Shown in pieces: positions 22,118 through 33,290 of a stretch of DNA of 64,000 nucleotides. The DNA comes from Rhodobacter sp. Har01 (GTDB taxonomy: Bacteria; Pseudomonadota; Alphaproteobacteria; Rhodobacterales; Rhodobacteraceae). The notes beneath the pieces were generated by a model, which was not told where the DNA came from, did no database searches, and saw nothing but the letters and a program-made list of their open reading frames with translations. The stretch is taken from the NCBI RefSeq assembly GCF_020564565.1, contig NZ_JAJCTD010000002.1, positions 434,001-498,000 of the forward strand, read 5' to 3'. Every line of letters begins with the position of its first letter. Within the stretch, counting starts at the first letter, position 1. Position numbers and translations under genes: made by a program.

Positions 22118-22693
22118 CTATTTGCTGTTGCGAGGGTCGATCCAGCCGATGTTCCCATCTTCCCGACGGTACACGACGTTCACGCCCCCATGCCCCTCAT
22201 TGCGGAAGACAAGAAGCTTCTGCCCCGCCAGGTCCAGCTGCATCACGGCCTCGCCCACGGTGATCGAAGGGATCTTCGTCTCCATCTCGGCGATGACCAC
22301 GGGCGCAAGCGTGTCCAGCTCGGCATCCTCGGTCTCCTCGGATGCGGCGAGGATATACTGGGACGCCCCGCCGAATTCAACCGGCGCCTTGCGGTCGGCG
22401 TGGTGGTTGCGGATGCGGCGCTTGTAGCGGCGCAGTTGCTTGTCCATCCGCTCGCGGCAGGCCTCGAATGCGGCATAGACCTCGGGCGCCGAACCCTTGG
22501 CCTGGGCGGTCAGCCCGGTGGACAGACGGATCACCGCCTCGCAGACAAACTCATGCGCGGACCGGGAAAAAACCACGACGCATTCGGTCGGGCGCTGGGC
22601 ATACTTCTCGACCACTTCGCCCATCTCGGCCTTGACATGGGTCTGAAGAGCCTCGCCGACGTCGATCTGTTTCCCACTGATCTGATAACGCAT
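22118..22693 (-). CDS. hpf: Ribosome hibernation-promoting factor (long form)
   Basis: 191 residues from an ATG with AAGGAGAG upstream. The N-terminal ~100 residues are the ribosome-binding domain (MRYQISGKQIDVGEALQ, then FSRSAHEFVCEAVI). A linker (about 105-130) leads to the C-terminal dimerisation domain (VIAEMETKIPSITVGEAVMQLDLAGQKLLVFRNEG). Long HPF pairs 70S ribosomes into inactive 100S dimers in stationary phase. A 212-base gap to lptB leaves room for its own promoter. Confidence 0.95.
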   Translation of the reverse strand: MRYQISGKQIDVGEALQTHVKAEMGEVVEKYAQRPTECVVVFSRSAHEFVCEAVIRLSTGLTAQAKGSAPEVYAAFEACRERMDKQLRRYKRRIRNHHADRKAPVEFGGASQYILAASEETEDAELDTLAPVVIAEMETKIPSITVGEAVMQLDLAGQKLLVFRNEGHGGVNVVYRREDGNIGWIDPRNSK

Positions 22694-22864
22694 GGTCTCT
22701 CCTTTTCATGCAGGGCCGCACCGCGACGACGTTGCGTCACGGACCGGGTCTTCAAGTTCGAACTGGGAATGCGCCGACAGGTTCGCAAGGGGAAGGGGCC
22801 GGGGATCAGCCGCATCCTTGGGGATGGAGGGGGCGATCAGGGCGCTCATCTCCGCTTCATTTGG

Positions 22865-22886
22865 TGACAGCCCGCGCGCGCTGTCA
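22865..22886 (-). terminator. Weak hairpin after lptB
   Basis: TGACAGC and GCTGTCA pair around an 8-base GC-rich loop, 20 bases after the lptB stop. No U-run follows, so it may be an attenuator rather than a terminator. Confidence 0.3.
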
Positions 22887-22905
22887 ACTGACTTGCAGTG
22901 TGCAT

Positions 22906-23679
22906 TCAGAGGATCCGGAAATTCTCGCCCAGGTAGACCCGACGCACCATCTCGTCGCGGACGACTTCATCCGTGGTGCCCGACATCAGCACCTTGCCGT
23001 CATGCAGGATGTAGGCGCGGTCGACGATCTCCAGCGTTTCGCGGACGTTGTGGTCGGTGATCAGCACACCGATGCCACGGCTTTTCAGATCATGCACCAG
23101 GTTGCGGATCTCGGCCACGGCGATCGGGTCCACCCCGGCGAAGGGTTCGTCCAGCAGCAGGTATTTCGGGTCGGCGGCCAGGCAACGGGCGATTTCCACC
23201 CGGCGCCGCTCACCCCCGGACAGCGCCAGTGCAGGGGCATGGCGCAGGTGGGTGATCGAGAATTCACTCAGCAACTCTTCCAGCCGCTCGCGCCGCTTGT
23301 GGCGGTCGGGCTCGGCAATCTCCAGCACCGCCAGGATGTTGTCTTCCACCGACAGGCCGCGAAAGATCGACGCCTCTTGCGGCAGGTAGCCGATGCCCAG
23401 CCGCGCCCGGCGATACATCGGCAGTGCGGTGACGTCCTTGCCGTCAAGCAGCACCTGACCGCCCTCGGGCGTGACAAGGCCCGCGATGGCATAGAAACAG
23501 GTGGTCTTGCCCGAGCCGTTGGGCCCCAGCAGCGCCACCACCTCGCCGCGGCGGAGATCCATCGAAACGTCGCGGATCACCGGGCGCTTCTTGTAGGACT
23601 TGCGCAATCCGCGGACCTGCAGACCCTGCGACCCCAGTGTCAGCCGCAGGTCGGGCCGGGGGGCGGTGTCGCGGGCCAT
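22906..23679 (-). CDS. lptB: LPS export ABC transporter ATPase LptB
   Basis: 257 residues. It has a Walker A GPNGSGKTTC, Q-loop GYLPQEASIFRGL, signature LSGGERRRVEIAR, Walker B YLLLDEPFAGVDP and switch DHNVRETL. The sequence around the signature is that of LptB, which powers LptFG-driven extraction of lipopolysaccharide from the inner membrane. An N-terminal extension of about 18 residues precedes the usual start (LQVRGLRKSYKKRPV). Its ATG overlaps the lptA stop by one base (TGATG). LptF and LptG are not in the window. Confidence 0.96.
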   Translation of the reverse strand: MARDTAPRPDLRLTLGSQGLQVRGLRKSYKKRPVIRDVSMDLRRGEVVALLGPNGSGKTTCFYAIAGLVTPEGGQVLLDGKDVTALPMYRRARLGIGYLPQEASIFRGLSVEDNILAVLEIAEPDRHKRRERLEELLSEFSITHLRHAPALALSGGERRRVEIARCLAADPKYLLLDEPFAGVDPIAVAEIRNLVHDLKSRGIGVLITDHNVRETLEIVDRAYILHDGKVLMSGTTDEVVRDEMVRRVYLGENFRIL

Positions 23680-24173
23680 CAGTTGCCGCCGGGGACGAAG
23701 GTGGTCGAGACCCGACCCTCCATCACCCCGGTGCCGTCCTTGAGCTGGATGGTCAGCTTCTGCCCCGCCAGCGCACTGGCGCCTTGCGTCAGCAGCACGT
23801 CGCCGGTCATCACGATGACGCCGCTGTCGATGGTGTACAGCGCCTCGCGGGCCTCGGCCGCGTCGGTGAGATTGGCGAAGGTCACGCCGCCGGTGGCGTG
23901 CAGGCGCTGGATGGACTGGCCGTCGGCGCCGTATTCCACCGTGACCTTTGCCGCCGCCAGGCGCATGTCGCCCTGGCCGACCAGCACATTGCCGGAGAAC
24001 ACCGCGGTGCCATCGGCATTGTTCACCGAAAGCGTGTCCGCCTCGACCTCGACCGGAAGCGAGGTGTCCTGCGTCAGGCCGCCGAAGGCCACCTTGGCCT
24101 CTTGCGACGCGGCTGGAAGGGCGGGCGCGGCAAGTGCCGCAACAAGTAGACCTATGCGCAGGGGGCCAATCAT
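23679..24173 (-). CDS. lptA: Periplasmic LPS transport protein LptA
   Basis: 164 residues with a signal peptide (cut near ALPAASQ). One OstA/LptA domain follows (DTSLPVEVEADTLSVNNADGTAVFSGNVLVGQGDMRLAA), the beta-jellyroll that forms the bridge across the periplasm between LptC and LptD. The gene is between lptC and lptB on the same strand, with a 21-base gap from lptC and one-base overlap with lptB. Confidence 0.93.
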   Translation of the reverse strand: MIGPLRIGLLVAALAAPALPAASQEAKVAFGGLTQDTSLPVEVEADTLSVNNADGTAVFSGNVLVGQGDMRLAAAKVTVEYGADGQSIQRLHATGGVTFANLTDAAEAREALYTIDSGVIVMTGDVLLTQGASALAGQKLTIQLKDGTGVMEGRVSTTFVPGGN

Positions 24174-24194
24174 TCTTTTGCCTGTGATGCGGGG

Positions 24195-24797
24195 TCAGCC
24201 GCCGGGTTTGTATACCAGCTTAACGCGGCCGGTGAAAACCAGAAGATAGGTTTCCCCCTGGCCTTCGGCACGGGTCAGGGCAAACCCCCCGGCGGTCAGG
24301 CGCCCGGCCGGGCTTTCGGCGATGACCGCGCCGGTGGATTCGGTTCGGGTCCGGTCAAGCGCCGAGATCACGCCGTCGGTCAGCACCAGGTAGCCGGACG
24401 AGGTGGTGATCGCCACCCCGCCGGCCAGTCGCAGCTGCCCGCCCTCGGTATCAAGCTCGACCGACGCCGCAGAAAGCTCGGCGGTGCTGCCATCGGGCAT
24501 GTCCAGCCGGGCAAGGACCGTCGCCGCCTGGGCCGAACCCTCCTGGCCCACCGGCCGGGCGGTCTCGGCGGTGAGGGTCACGGCGGTGCCGTCATCGGTG
24601 GTGCCGGCAAAGGTGGGGGCGGTCATCCGGGGGTCACGGGCCAGGTCCTCGACATCGACCTGGGCATAGGGGATGGCAGCGTCGGGGTCGATGCGGTCGG
24701 CCAGCAGGAACAGGGTGGACAGGATCGCCAGCGCCATCAGCGGCAGCACGACCTTGAGCCAGCCGACGACGCGAGAATGGATGTCGGCACGGGCCAT
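24195..24797 (-). CDS. lptC: LPS export system protein LptC
   Basis: 200 residues with a single N-terminal membrane anchor (WLKVVLPLMALAILSTLFLLA) and a periplasmic beta-jellyroll. LptC hands lipopolysaccharide from LptB2FG to LptA. Although LptC sequences diverge, the DPRMTAPTFAGTTDDGTAVTLTAETA region and its place before lptA make the call firm. It starts 10 bases after the kdsD stop, so it is in one operon with Kdo synthesis. Confidence 0.9.
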   Translation of the reverse strand: MARADIHSRVVGWLKVVLPLMALAILSTLFLLADRIDPDAAIPYAQVDVEDLARDPRMTAPTFAGTTDDGTAVTLTAETARPVGQEGSAQAATVLARLDMPDGSTAELSAASVELDTEGGQLRLAGGVAITTSSGYLVLTDGVISALDRTRTESTGAVIAESPAGRLTAGGFALTRAEGQGETYLLVFTGRVKLVYKPGG

Positions 24798-24807
24798 GCG
24801 CGCGGCC

Positions 24808-25767
24808 TCAGGCCACGCCCGCGCGCAGGCAATCGTGGATGTGGAGGATCCCGGTGACGGTTCGCCCGTCGGCGGTGACCAGAAGGCAGGTGATCTTCTT
24901 CTCGTTCATCAGCGCCAGCGCCTCGACCGCGAGGGCATCGGGTGGGATGGTGCGGGGCCCGCGCGTCATCACCTGCCCGGCCGTCAGCGACAGCAAATCC
25001 TGCATGTGACGGCGCAGGTCCCCGTCGGTGACGATGCCCAGAAGATGACCCGATCCGTCGATCACGCCAACCACGCCGAATCCGGCCCGCGTGATCGTGA
25101 GCAGGGCTTCGCTCATCGGCGTGTCGTCGCGCACCAGCGGCGGGTCGCTGTGCATCAGGTCGCGGACGTGCAGCAGGCGCGCGCCCAGCTTGCCACCGGG
25201 GTGAAAGACGCGGAACTGGTCGGGCGAAAAGGCGCGGTGTTCCATCAGCGCGATGGCGATCGCATCGCCCAGGGCCAGGGTCATGGTGGTGGATGTGGTG
25301 GGGACAATGCCCTGCTCGCAGGCCTCGGGCGCGGCGGGCAGAAGGATGGCCACGTCGGCCTCGCGCAGAAGGGTGCTGCCCTCGCGGCCCGCCACGCCAA
25401 TCAGCGGGATGCCGAAGCGCCGGGAATGCGCGACGATGTCGGCCAGCTCTGGCGTCTCGCCCGAGTTGGACAGCACGAGAAGCACGTCCGACGGCGTCAC
25501 CATGCCCAGGTCGCCGTGGCTGGCTTCGGCCGGGTGGACGAATTGCGCCGGCGTACCGGTGCTGGCCAGGGTGGCGGCGATCTTGCGGGCGATGTGGCCC
25601 GATTTGCCCATGCCAGAGACGACGACGCGGCCGCTGGCCTTGAGGATCAGGTTCACCGCAGCATCGAAGCTGGGGCCCAGGCTGTCGGCCAGCATGGTCA
25701 GCGCCTCGGCCTCTCGGGCGACGACACGCCGGCCGACGGCCAGTGGATCAGTGGCTGAAGATGTCAT
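24808..25767 (-). CDS. kdsD: Arabinose-5-phosphate isomerase KdsD
   Basis: 319 residues from the ATG at 25767 (MTSSATDPLAVGRRVV); an ATG at 25776 is the alternative. The SIS domain (about 35-180) carries SGMGKSGHIARKIAATLASTG and the catalytic-region HPAEASHGDLGM; two CBS domains follow (about 205-319). It converts ribulose-5-phosphate to arabinose-5-phosphate, the first step of Kdo synthesis. The start overlaps the 3' end of the RNase D gene by 20 bases, linking the two. Confidence 0.95.
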   Translation of the reverse strand: MTSSATDPLAVGRRVVAREAEALTMLADSLGPSFDAAVNLILKASGRVVVSGMGKSGHIARKIAATLASTGTPAQFVHPAEASHGDLGMVTPSDVLLVLSNSGETPELADIVAHSRRFGIPLIGVAGREGSTLLREADVAILLPAAPEACEQGIVPTTSTTMTLALGDAIAIALMEHRAFSPDQFRVFHPGGKLGARLLHVRDLMHSDPPLVRDDTPMSEALLTITRAGFGVVGVIDGSGHLLGIVTDGDLRRHMQDLLSLTAGQVMTRGPRTIPPDALAVEALALMNEKKITCLLVTADGRTVTGILHIHDCLRAGVA

Positions 25768-26362
25768 GTGCGTCATCCCAGCCCAGCAGGTCCAACTCGG
25801 CTCGGGTGGGCAGGAAGGCGAAACAGGAATTCGCCAGCTCCAGCCGGCCTTCACGGGCCAGCCGCTCTTCGAGTGCAGTCTTCAGCGCGTGCAGATACAG
25901 CACGTCGGAGGCGGCATAGTCCTTCTGGGCCTCGGTCAGCTCTTCCGCGCCCCAGTCAGAGGTCTGCTGCTGCTTTGACACATCAACGCCCACCAGATCG
26001 GCCAGAAGGTATTTCAACCCGTGCCGGTCGGTGAATGTGCGGGTCAGCTTGGCGGCGATCTTGGTGCACCAGACCGGGGCGGTGGTCACCCCGAAGGCGC
26101 ACTTCAAGGCGGCAATGTCGAAGCGGCCGAAGTGGAACAGCTTCAGCGTGGCGGGATCGGTCAGCAGGCGTTCCAGGTTCGGCGCACCTGTCTGGCCGCG
26201 GGCGATCTGAACCAGATGCGCATCGCCGTTGCCGTCCGACAACTGCACAACGCAAAGCCGGTCGCGGCGCGGGTCCAGGCCCATCGTCTCGGTGTCGATG
26301 GCGACGACGGAGCCCAGCGCCAGGCCGTCGGGAAGGTCGTTCTTGTGCAGATGGATGGTCAC
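25748..26362 (-). CDS. rnd: Small ribonuclease D-type 3'-5' exonuclease
   Basis: 204 residues from a GTG at 26362 (VTIHLHKNDLPDG), with AAAGG upstream. It has only the DEDD exonuclease domain: Exo I AIDTETMGLD, Exo II FHFGRFDIAALK and Exo III YAASDVLYL. The C-terminal HRDC domains of E. coli RNase D are absent, as in many alphaproteobacterial short forms. It presumably trims stable RNA 3' ends. Confidence 0.9.
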   Translation of the reverse strand: MTIHLHKNDLPDGLALGSVVAIDTETMGLDPRRDRLCVVQLSDGNGDAHLVQIARGQTGAPNLERLLTDPATLKLFHFGRFDIAALKCAFGVTTAPVWCTKIAAKLTRTFTDRHGLKYLLADLVGVDVSKQQQTSDWGAEELTEAQKDYAASDVLYLHALKTALEERLAREGRLELANSCFAFLPTRAELDLLGWDDAHDIFSH

Positions 26363-26471
26363 GCCGGTCCGCCTTTCTGATTGCGAACCGGGATAGAGAG
26401 TCCGCCCCACCTATGCAACAGCGGGGCGGATGAGACTAGCGCCGGACCGCCGGTCCGGCACAGGCTGCCGA

Positions 26472-27218
26472 TCAGAACGAGAATCCGAGGCTCAGGTAGG
26501 GACCGGCCAGGGTGACGTCGATGTCTTCGGGGTCGATATCATTGTCGACATTGCCCGACAGGCTGAAGAAGCTGGTGCTTTCCACGCCGATGCCAAAGGT
26601 CATGGTGCCACCTCTGGCCAGGTCGCGCGCGTAGTCCAGGCCGATCCGCAGATCGACCGAAGGCACCACGACGTTGTCGGCCGTGTCGTCGCTGGCAAGT
26701 TCGGTCGTGTCGCCGAACATGGCCGAGTAGCGGCCGCCGACCACCATGCCAAAGCCGTTGCCGAACTGGTGGCTGACCTCGAAGCCAAGGGTCGGGCCCA
26801 GGCCGTCAAAGCCGAATCCGTCGCCCTGGTCTTCGTCCGACCAGTCGATGCTTGCCGATCTTAGACCGGCGAAGACATCAAGATCAAGGCCGCCGAGGTC
26901 GGTGTTCATCACCGTCTCAAGGTCCAGCGTCCGGACCTCGAACAGATCCTCGGGGTCGTCGAAATTGCCTTCGAAACCGAACAGGCGGCCGCGAACAGCA
27001 AGTCCGCCGCTGAAATCGTAGGCCGCGATCAGCCGGTAGGAGGCCGCAGAGCCGACATCTTCGAACCAGGCGTTGCCGCCGGCAACTTCGCCGGCACCGT
27101 GGTTGGCATAGAGGGTCAGGGACGGGATTTCGAGGCCGAAGGTAAGGCCTTCGGCTGAAGCCGATGTTGCAAGAACAAGGCCGGTCAGAAGACCGGTGGC
27201 ATGGATCAGGGTTTTCAT
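26472..27218 (-). CDS. Outer-membrane beta-barrel protein
   Basis: 248 residues from the ATG at 27218. The signal peptide (about 1-23) ends near ATSASA. The rest alternates short amphipathic strands with Asp/Gly-rich loops and ends in the aromatic residue of YLSLGFSF, as outer-membrane barrels do. Segments such as LDVFAGLRSASIDW recall the Legionella MOMP-like/Lpg1974 barrel family, a tentative match. Acidic loops (FDDPEDLF, NDIDPEDIDV) could bind cations. It stands alone, with 61 bases to the RNase D gene and a long regulatory gap upstream. Confidence 0.7.
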   Translation of the reverse strand: MKTLIHATGLLTGLVLATSASAEGLTFGLEIPSLTLYANHGAGEVAGGNAWFEDVGSAASYRLIAAYDFSGGLAVRGRLFGFEGNFDDPEDLFEVRTLDLETVMNTDLGGLDLDVFAGLRSASIDWSDEDQGDGFGFDGLGPTLGFEVSHQFGNGFGMVVGGRYSAMFGDTTELASDDTADNVVVPSVDLRIGLDYARDLARGGTMTFGIGVESTSFFSLSGNVDNDIDPEDIDVTLAGPYLSLGFSF

Positions 27219-27510
27219 TGAGTTTTCTCTCATCGCCAGGGATGCGCGAAAAGCGCGTGCAAGCGGGTTGGCTGCGCCGGCCCAGGAAATACACCCTCAA
27301 CGCGAACGAAGACTCGCCCCTCAACCTCTAAATACTGTGTGGCCGCGCAGATCGTCCCCAACATGATGTTTCGCCCAAAGCGTGCCTGCTGTAAAGCGCT
27401 GGGCCGTTGGACCGGCGGCTGCGATCGGGCCGTGGCCAAAATGCCGCGCTCCTGAGACGCGCCGCTTCGGCAAGTGACCTGCTGGTTCCGAGAGCTTGGT
27501 TCGAGTGTCA

Positions 27511-27535
27511 GTTTGATAGATTTCTTCTATCAAAC
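27511..27535. promoter_or_regulatory. Perfect palindrome upstream of the fds operon (site 1)
   Basis: GTTTGATAGA and TCTATCAAAC, perfect 10-base arms around TTTCT, centred about 83 bases before fdsG. It is operator-like. A second copy of the core lies 39 bases downstream. It is not an FNR box, because its TTGAT and ATCAA halves are 11 rather than 4 bases apart. Confidence 0.65.
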
Positions 27536-27549
27536 AACGGAAGATCAGA

Positions 27550-27566
27550 TTTGATATCCTATCAAA
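27550..27566. promoter_or_regulatory. Perfect palindrome upstream of the fds operon (site 2)
   Basis: TTTGATA-TCC-TATCAAA, 7-base arms with a 3-base spacer, ending 39 bases before fdsG. It shares TTTGATA/TATCAAA with site 1, so the same dimeric regulator probably binds both. The regulator gene is not adjacent. Confidence 0.65.
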
Positions 27567-27605
27567 CCAGGCTTAGACCCGTGCCACGTTGAACGGAGAC
27601 CTCCG

Positions 27606-28084
27606 ATGCCCGTGGAAGACGACCTGAGTCCGCACGCCTGCCATACCCTGGAGGCCATCTTGCGCGCCCATGCCCGGGCCGAAGGGCCGCTGCTGCCGAT
27701 CCTGCATGACGTGCAGGCTGCCTTTGGCCACGTGCCGCAGGCCGCCGTGCCAGTGATCGCAGAAGCGCTGAACCTTGGTCGCGCCGAGGTGCACGGGGTG
27801 ATGTCGTTCTACCACGATTTCCGCAACGCGCCCGCCGGGCGGTCGGTGGTCAAGCTGTGCAGGGCCGAAGCGTGCCAGGCGATGGGGGGCGAAAGCGTCT
27901 CTGAACAGGTCCAGAAGGCCCTGGGCGTTGGGTTCCACGAAACCTCGGCCGACGGCATGGTGACGCTTGAGCCGGTCTATTGCCTGGGCCTTTGCGCCTG
28001 TGCGCCGGCGGCGATGGTGAACGGCCGGCTGGAAGGCCGGCTGGACGAGGCCGCCGTGAACCGGATCGCGGCCGAGGTGCTGGC

Positions 28085-28088
<4 letters not shown>
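27606..28088 (+). CDS. fdsG: NAD-dependent formate dehydrogenase gamma subunit
   Basis: A 160-residue NuoE-like subunit carrying a [2Fe-2S] cluster, with cysteines in CRAEACQAMGGE and CLGLCACAP. In FdsGBAD complexes it relays electrons next to the FMN subunit FdsB. GGAG lies 9 bases before the ATG. It is the first gene of the operon, behind the two palindromes, and overlaps fdsB by ATGA. The enzyme oxidises formate to CO2 with NAD+ in the cytoplasm. Confidence 0.95.
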
Positions 28089-29601
<1,513 letters not shown>

Positions 29602-29605
<4 letters not shown>

Positions 29606-32481
29606 AGGACTTCATCATTCCCGACGCCGATTTCGGCACCCCTGCCGCGAAATCGAAGGCCCTGGTCACCCTGACCATCGACGGCTTCGACGTCACCGTG
29701 CCGGAAGGCACCAGCATCCTGCGTGCCGCGGCCGAGGCCGGGATTCCCATCCCCAAGCTCTGCGCCACCGACAGCATCGATGCCTTCGGCTCGTGCCGGC
29801 TGTGCCTGGTGGAAATCGAAGGCCGCAACGGCACGCCGTCCTCGTGCACCACACCGGTGGCGCCGGGCCTGAAGGTTCACACCCAGACGCCGAAGCTGAA
29901 AGACCTGCGGCGCGGGGTGATGGAGCTTTATATCTCCGACCACCCGCTGGACTGCCTGACCTGCGCCGCCAATGGCGATTGCGAGTTGCAGGACATGGCC
30001 GGTGCCGTGGGCCTGCGCGACGTGCGCTATGCGGCGTTAGAGACGCATTTCCGCGCCCGGAACACCAGCGGCGAGGCCAATCCGCAATGGCTGCCCAAGG
30101 ACGAATCGAACCCCTATTTCACCTATGACCCGGCCAAGTGCATCGTCTGCAGCCGCTGCGTCCGCGCCTGCGAGGAAGTGCAGGGCACCTTCGCGCTGAC
30201 CATCTCGGGCCGCGGCTGGGACAGCCGGGTGCATGCCGGGGCGGCGGGCGACAGCTTCCTGACTTCTGACTGCGTCTCTTGCGGTGCCTGCGTGCAGGCC
30301 TGCCCGACCGGCACGCTGCAGGAAAAGTCGATGATCCAAATCGGCACGCCCGACCGCGCCGTGATCACCACCTGCGCCTATTGCGGCGTCGGCTGCCAGT
30401 TCAAGGCCGAGATGCGCGGCGACGAAGTGGTGCGGATGGTGCCCTGGAAGCACGGCAAGGCCAACCGCGGGCACAGCTGCGTCAAGGGCCGCTTCGCCTA
30501 TGGCTACGCCAGCCACCGCGACCGCATCCTGGAGCCGATGATCCGTGACGCCATCACCGATCCCTGGCGCGAAGTCGGCTGGGATGAGGCGCTGGCCTTC
30601 GCGGCCGTTCGGATGCGCGGCATCCAGCAAAGGCACGGCAAGGACAGCGTCGGCGTCATCACCTCCAGCCGCTGCACCAACGAGGAAACCTATCTGGTGC
30701 AGAAGCTGACCCGCGCGGTCTTCGGCAACAACAACACCGACACCTGCGCCCGGGTCTGCCATTCGCCCACCGGATACGGGCTGGGCCAGACCTTCGGCAC
30801 CTCGGCCGGCACACAGGATTTCGACTCGGTCGAGCAGACCGACGTGGTGATCGTGATCGGCGCCAACCCGACCGATGGCCACCCGGTCTTTGCCTCGCGG
30901 CTGAAGAAGCGGCTGCGCAAGGGCGCGAAACTGATCGTGGTCGACCCGCGCCGCATCGATCTGGTGAAATCGGCGCACATCCGCGCCGACCATCACCTGC
31001 AGCTGAAGCCCGGCACCAATGTCGCCGTGGTGACGGCGCTGGCGCATGTGATCGTGACCGAGGGGCTGATGGATGAGACCTTCATCCGCACCCGCTGCGA
31101 CTGGGACGAATTCCAGGATTACGCCGAGTTCGTCAGCCGCCCGCAGCATTCGCCCGAGGCCACCGAGGCGCTGACCGGCGTCCCGGCCGAGGACCTGCGC
31201 CGCGCCGCCCGCCTCTATGCCACCGGCGGCAACGGGGCGATCTACTACGGGTTGGGGGTGACCGAGCATTCGCAGGGCTCGACCACCGTGATCGGCATCG
31301 CCAACCTCGCCATGCTGACCGGCAACATCGGGCGCCCCGGCGTGGGGGTGAACCCGCTGCGGGGGCAGAACAACGTGCAAGGCAGTTGCGACATGGGGTC
31401 GTTCCCGCACGAACTGCCCGGCTACCGGCACGTCAAGAATGCCGATGTGCGCGCGCGGTTCGAATCGGTCTGGGGTATGGCCATCGACCCCGAACCCGGC
31501 CTGCGCATCCCGAACATGCTTGATGCGGCCGTGGAGGGCACCTTCAAGGGGCTGTATTGCCAGGGCGAGGACATCCTGCAATCGGACCCCGACACCAAAC
31601 ACGTCGCGGCGGGCCTTGCGGCGATGGACTGCGTCATCGTCCACGACCTGTTCCTGAACGAGACCGCGAACTACGCCCATGTCTTCCTGCCCGGCTCGAC
31701 CTTCCTGGAGAAGGACGGCACCTTCACCAACGCCGAGCGCCGGATCAACCGCGTCCGCAAGGTGATGGCGCCGCGCAACGGCCATGCCGACTGGGAGATC
31801 ACCCAGATGCTGGCCAACGCCCTGGGTGCGGGCTGGCACTATACCCACCCCAGCCAGATCATGGACGAAATCGCGCTGCTGACCCCCAGCTTCGCCGGCG
31901 TGTCCTATGAGGTGCTCGAGGAAAAGGGCTCGGTCCAGTGGCCGTGCAACGAAGCGCACCCGGACGGCACGCCGCTGATGCACATCGACGGCTTCGTCCG
32001 CGGCAAGGGGCGGTTCATCAACACCGAGTACGTGGCGACGGACGAAAAGACCGGCCCGCGCTTCCCGCTGCTGCTGACGACCGGACGCATCCTGTCGCAG
32101 TACAACGTCGGCGCGCAGACGCGGCGGACGGCCAACGTGGTCTGGCATGACGAAGACGTGCTGGAGATTCACCCGCATGACGCCGAGGTGCGGGGCGTGA
32201 ACGACGGCCAGTTCGTGCGGCTGGCCAGCCGGTCGGGCGAGACCACGCTGCGGGCGCGGGTCACCGACCGGGTGTCGCCCGGCGTGGTCTACACCACCTT
32301 CCACCATCCCGACACGCAGGCCAACGTCATCACCACCGATTTCTCGGACTGGGCCACCAACTGCCCGGAGTACAAGGTGACGGCGGTGCAGGTCAGCCCG
32401 TCGAACGGCCCGTCCGAATGGCAGGAAGACTACGCCGCCCAGGCCGCGAACTCGCGCCGCATCCTGCCGGCGGCCGAGTGA
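29602..32481 (+). CDS. fdsA: NAD-dependent formate dehydrogenase catalytic alpha subunit
   Basis: A 959-residue molybdenum formate dehydrogenase. The NuoG-like N-terminus binds a [2Fe-2S] cluster (CATDSIDAFGSCRLC), a His-type [4Fe-4S] (HPLDCLTCAANGDC) and two ferredoxin clusters (CIVCSRCVRAC, CVSCGACVQAC). The catalytic part starts with CAYCGVGC. The metal ligand is a cysteine in DTCARVCHSPTG, not selenocysteine, as in Rhodobacter capsulatus FdsA. RRIDLVKSAHIRADHHL and the C-terminal pterin-binding domain follow. The stop overlaps fdhD by TGATG. Confidence 0.97.
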
Positions 32482-33290
32482 TGGACCCCGCCCGCCCCCG
32501 CGCGCATCTGGTGTTCGGCCCGCAAGGCGTGGCCCGGGCCGACCGGATGCTGCCCGAGGAAGCCGCCGTGGCGCTGTCGTTCAACGGCACGACCCAGGCG
32601 GTGATGATGGCCACGCCGGCGGACCTTGAGGATTTCGCCTATGGCTTCGCGCTGACCGAAGGCATCGCAACTGCCGCCGAGATCGAGCGCATCGACATCG
32701 AGCAGGCCGGGCAGGGTCTGGACGTGCAGACCTGGCTTTTTCCGCATGCACAGAGCCGCTTGGCAGACCGGCGGCGGACCATGGCCGGGCCGGTGGGCTG
32801 CGGGCTGTGCGGGATCGATTCGGTCGAACAGGCGCTGCGGCCGGTGGCCCGGGTGGCGCCGTCCGCGTTCCGGATGACGCCTGATCAGGTGCATCAGGCG
32901 GCGCAGGGCCTGCGCGACCGCCAGCCCTTGCATGACCTGACCCACGCCGCCCATTGCGCGGCGCTTTGGCAGCCCGGCGGCCTGACGATGGTGCGCGAGG
33001 ACGTGGGCCGGCACAATGCGCTGGACAAGCTGATTGGCGCGGCCACCCGGCCCGGGGCAGCCCCCTTGGGCGATTTCGCCGTGGTGCTGACCTGCCGCGT
33101 CTCGGTGGACATGGTGCAGAAGGCGGCGGCCTTCGGTGCGCCCGTCATCATCGCCATGTCCGCCCCCACCGCCCATGCCGCCGACCTGGCGGATGAGGCC
33201 GGGATCACCCTGATCGCCGGGCTCCGCGGGGGCCAGTTCCACGTCTATTCCCATTCCGACCGGTTGACCGAGGTGGCGCATGTCCGCTGA
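32481..33290 (+). CDS. fdhD: Formate dehydrogenase sulfurtransferase FdhD/FdsC
   Basis: 269 residues from the ATG at 32481, which overlaps the fdsA stop. The conserved sulfur-carrying pair is in GCGLCGID, with TCRVSVDMVQKAA and GAPVIIAMSAPT typical of the C-terminal half. It transfers sulfur from IscS to the bis-pterin guanine dinucleotide cofactor before insertion into FdsA. Its 3' end overlaps fdsD by 11 bases. Confidence 0.95.
   Translation: MDPARPRAHLVFGPQGVARADRMLPEEAAVALSFNGTTQAVMMATPADLEDFAYGFALTEGIATAAEIERIDIEQAGQGLDVQTWLFPHAQSRLADRRRTMAGPVGCGLCGIDSVEQALRPVARVAPSAFRMTPDQVHQAAQGLRDRQPLHDLTHAAHCAALWQPGGLTMVREDVGRHNALDKLIGAATRPGAAPLGDFAVVLTCRVSVDMVQKAAAFGAPVIIAMSAPTAHAADLADEAGITLIAGLRGGQFHVYSHSDRLTEVAHVR

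Larger units (their letters stand above)
27219..27605. other. Intergenic region carrying the fds control elements
   Basis: 387 bases between the divergent barrel gene and formate dehydrogenase operon. The right third holds two TTTGATA/TATCAAA palindromes listed separately. No convincing open reading frame or RNA gene is seen in the remainder. Confidence 0.6.

Noticed and set aside
27550..27566. FNR box before the fds operon
   Set aside because: The halves TTGAT and ATCAA are 5 bases apart, not 4, and the symmetric unit is TTTGATA-N3-TATCAAA, so another regulator is more likely.
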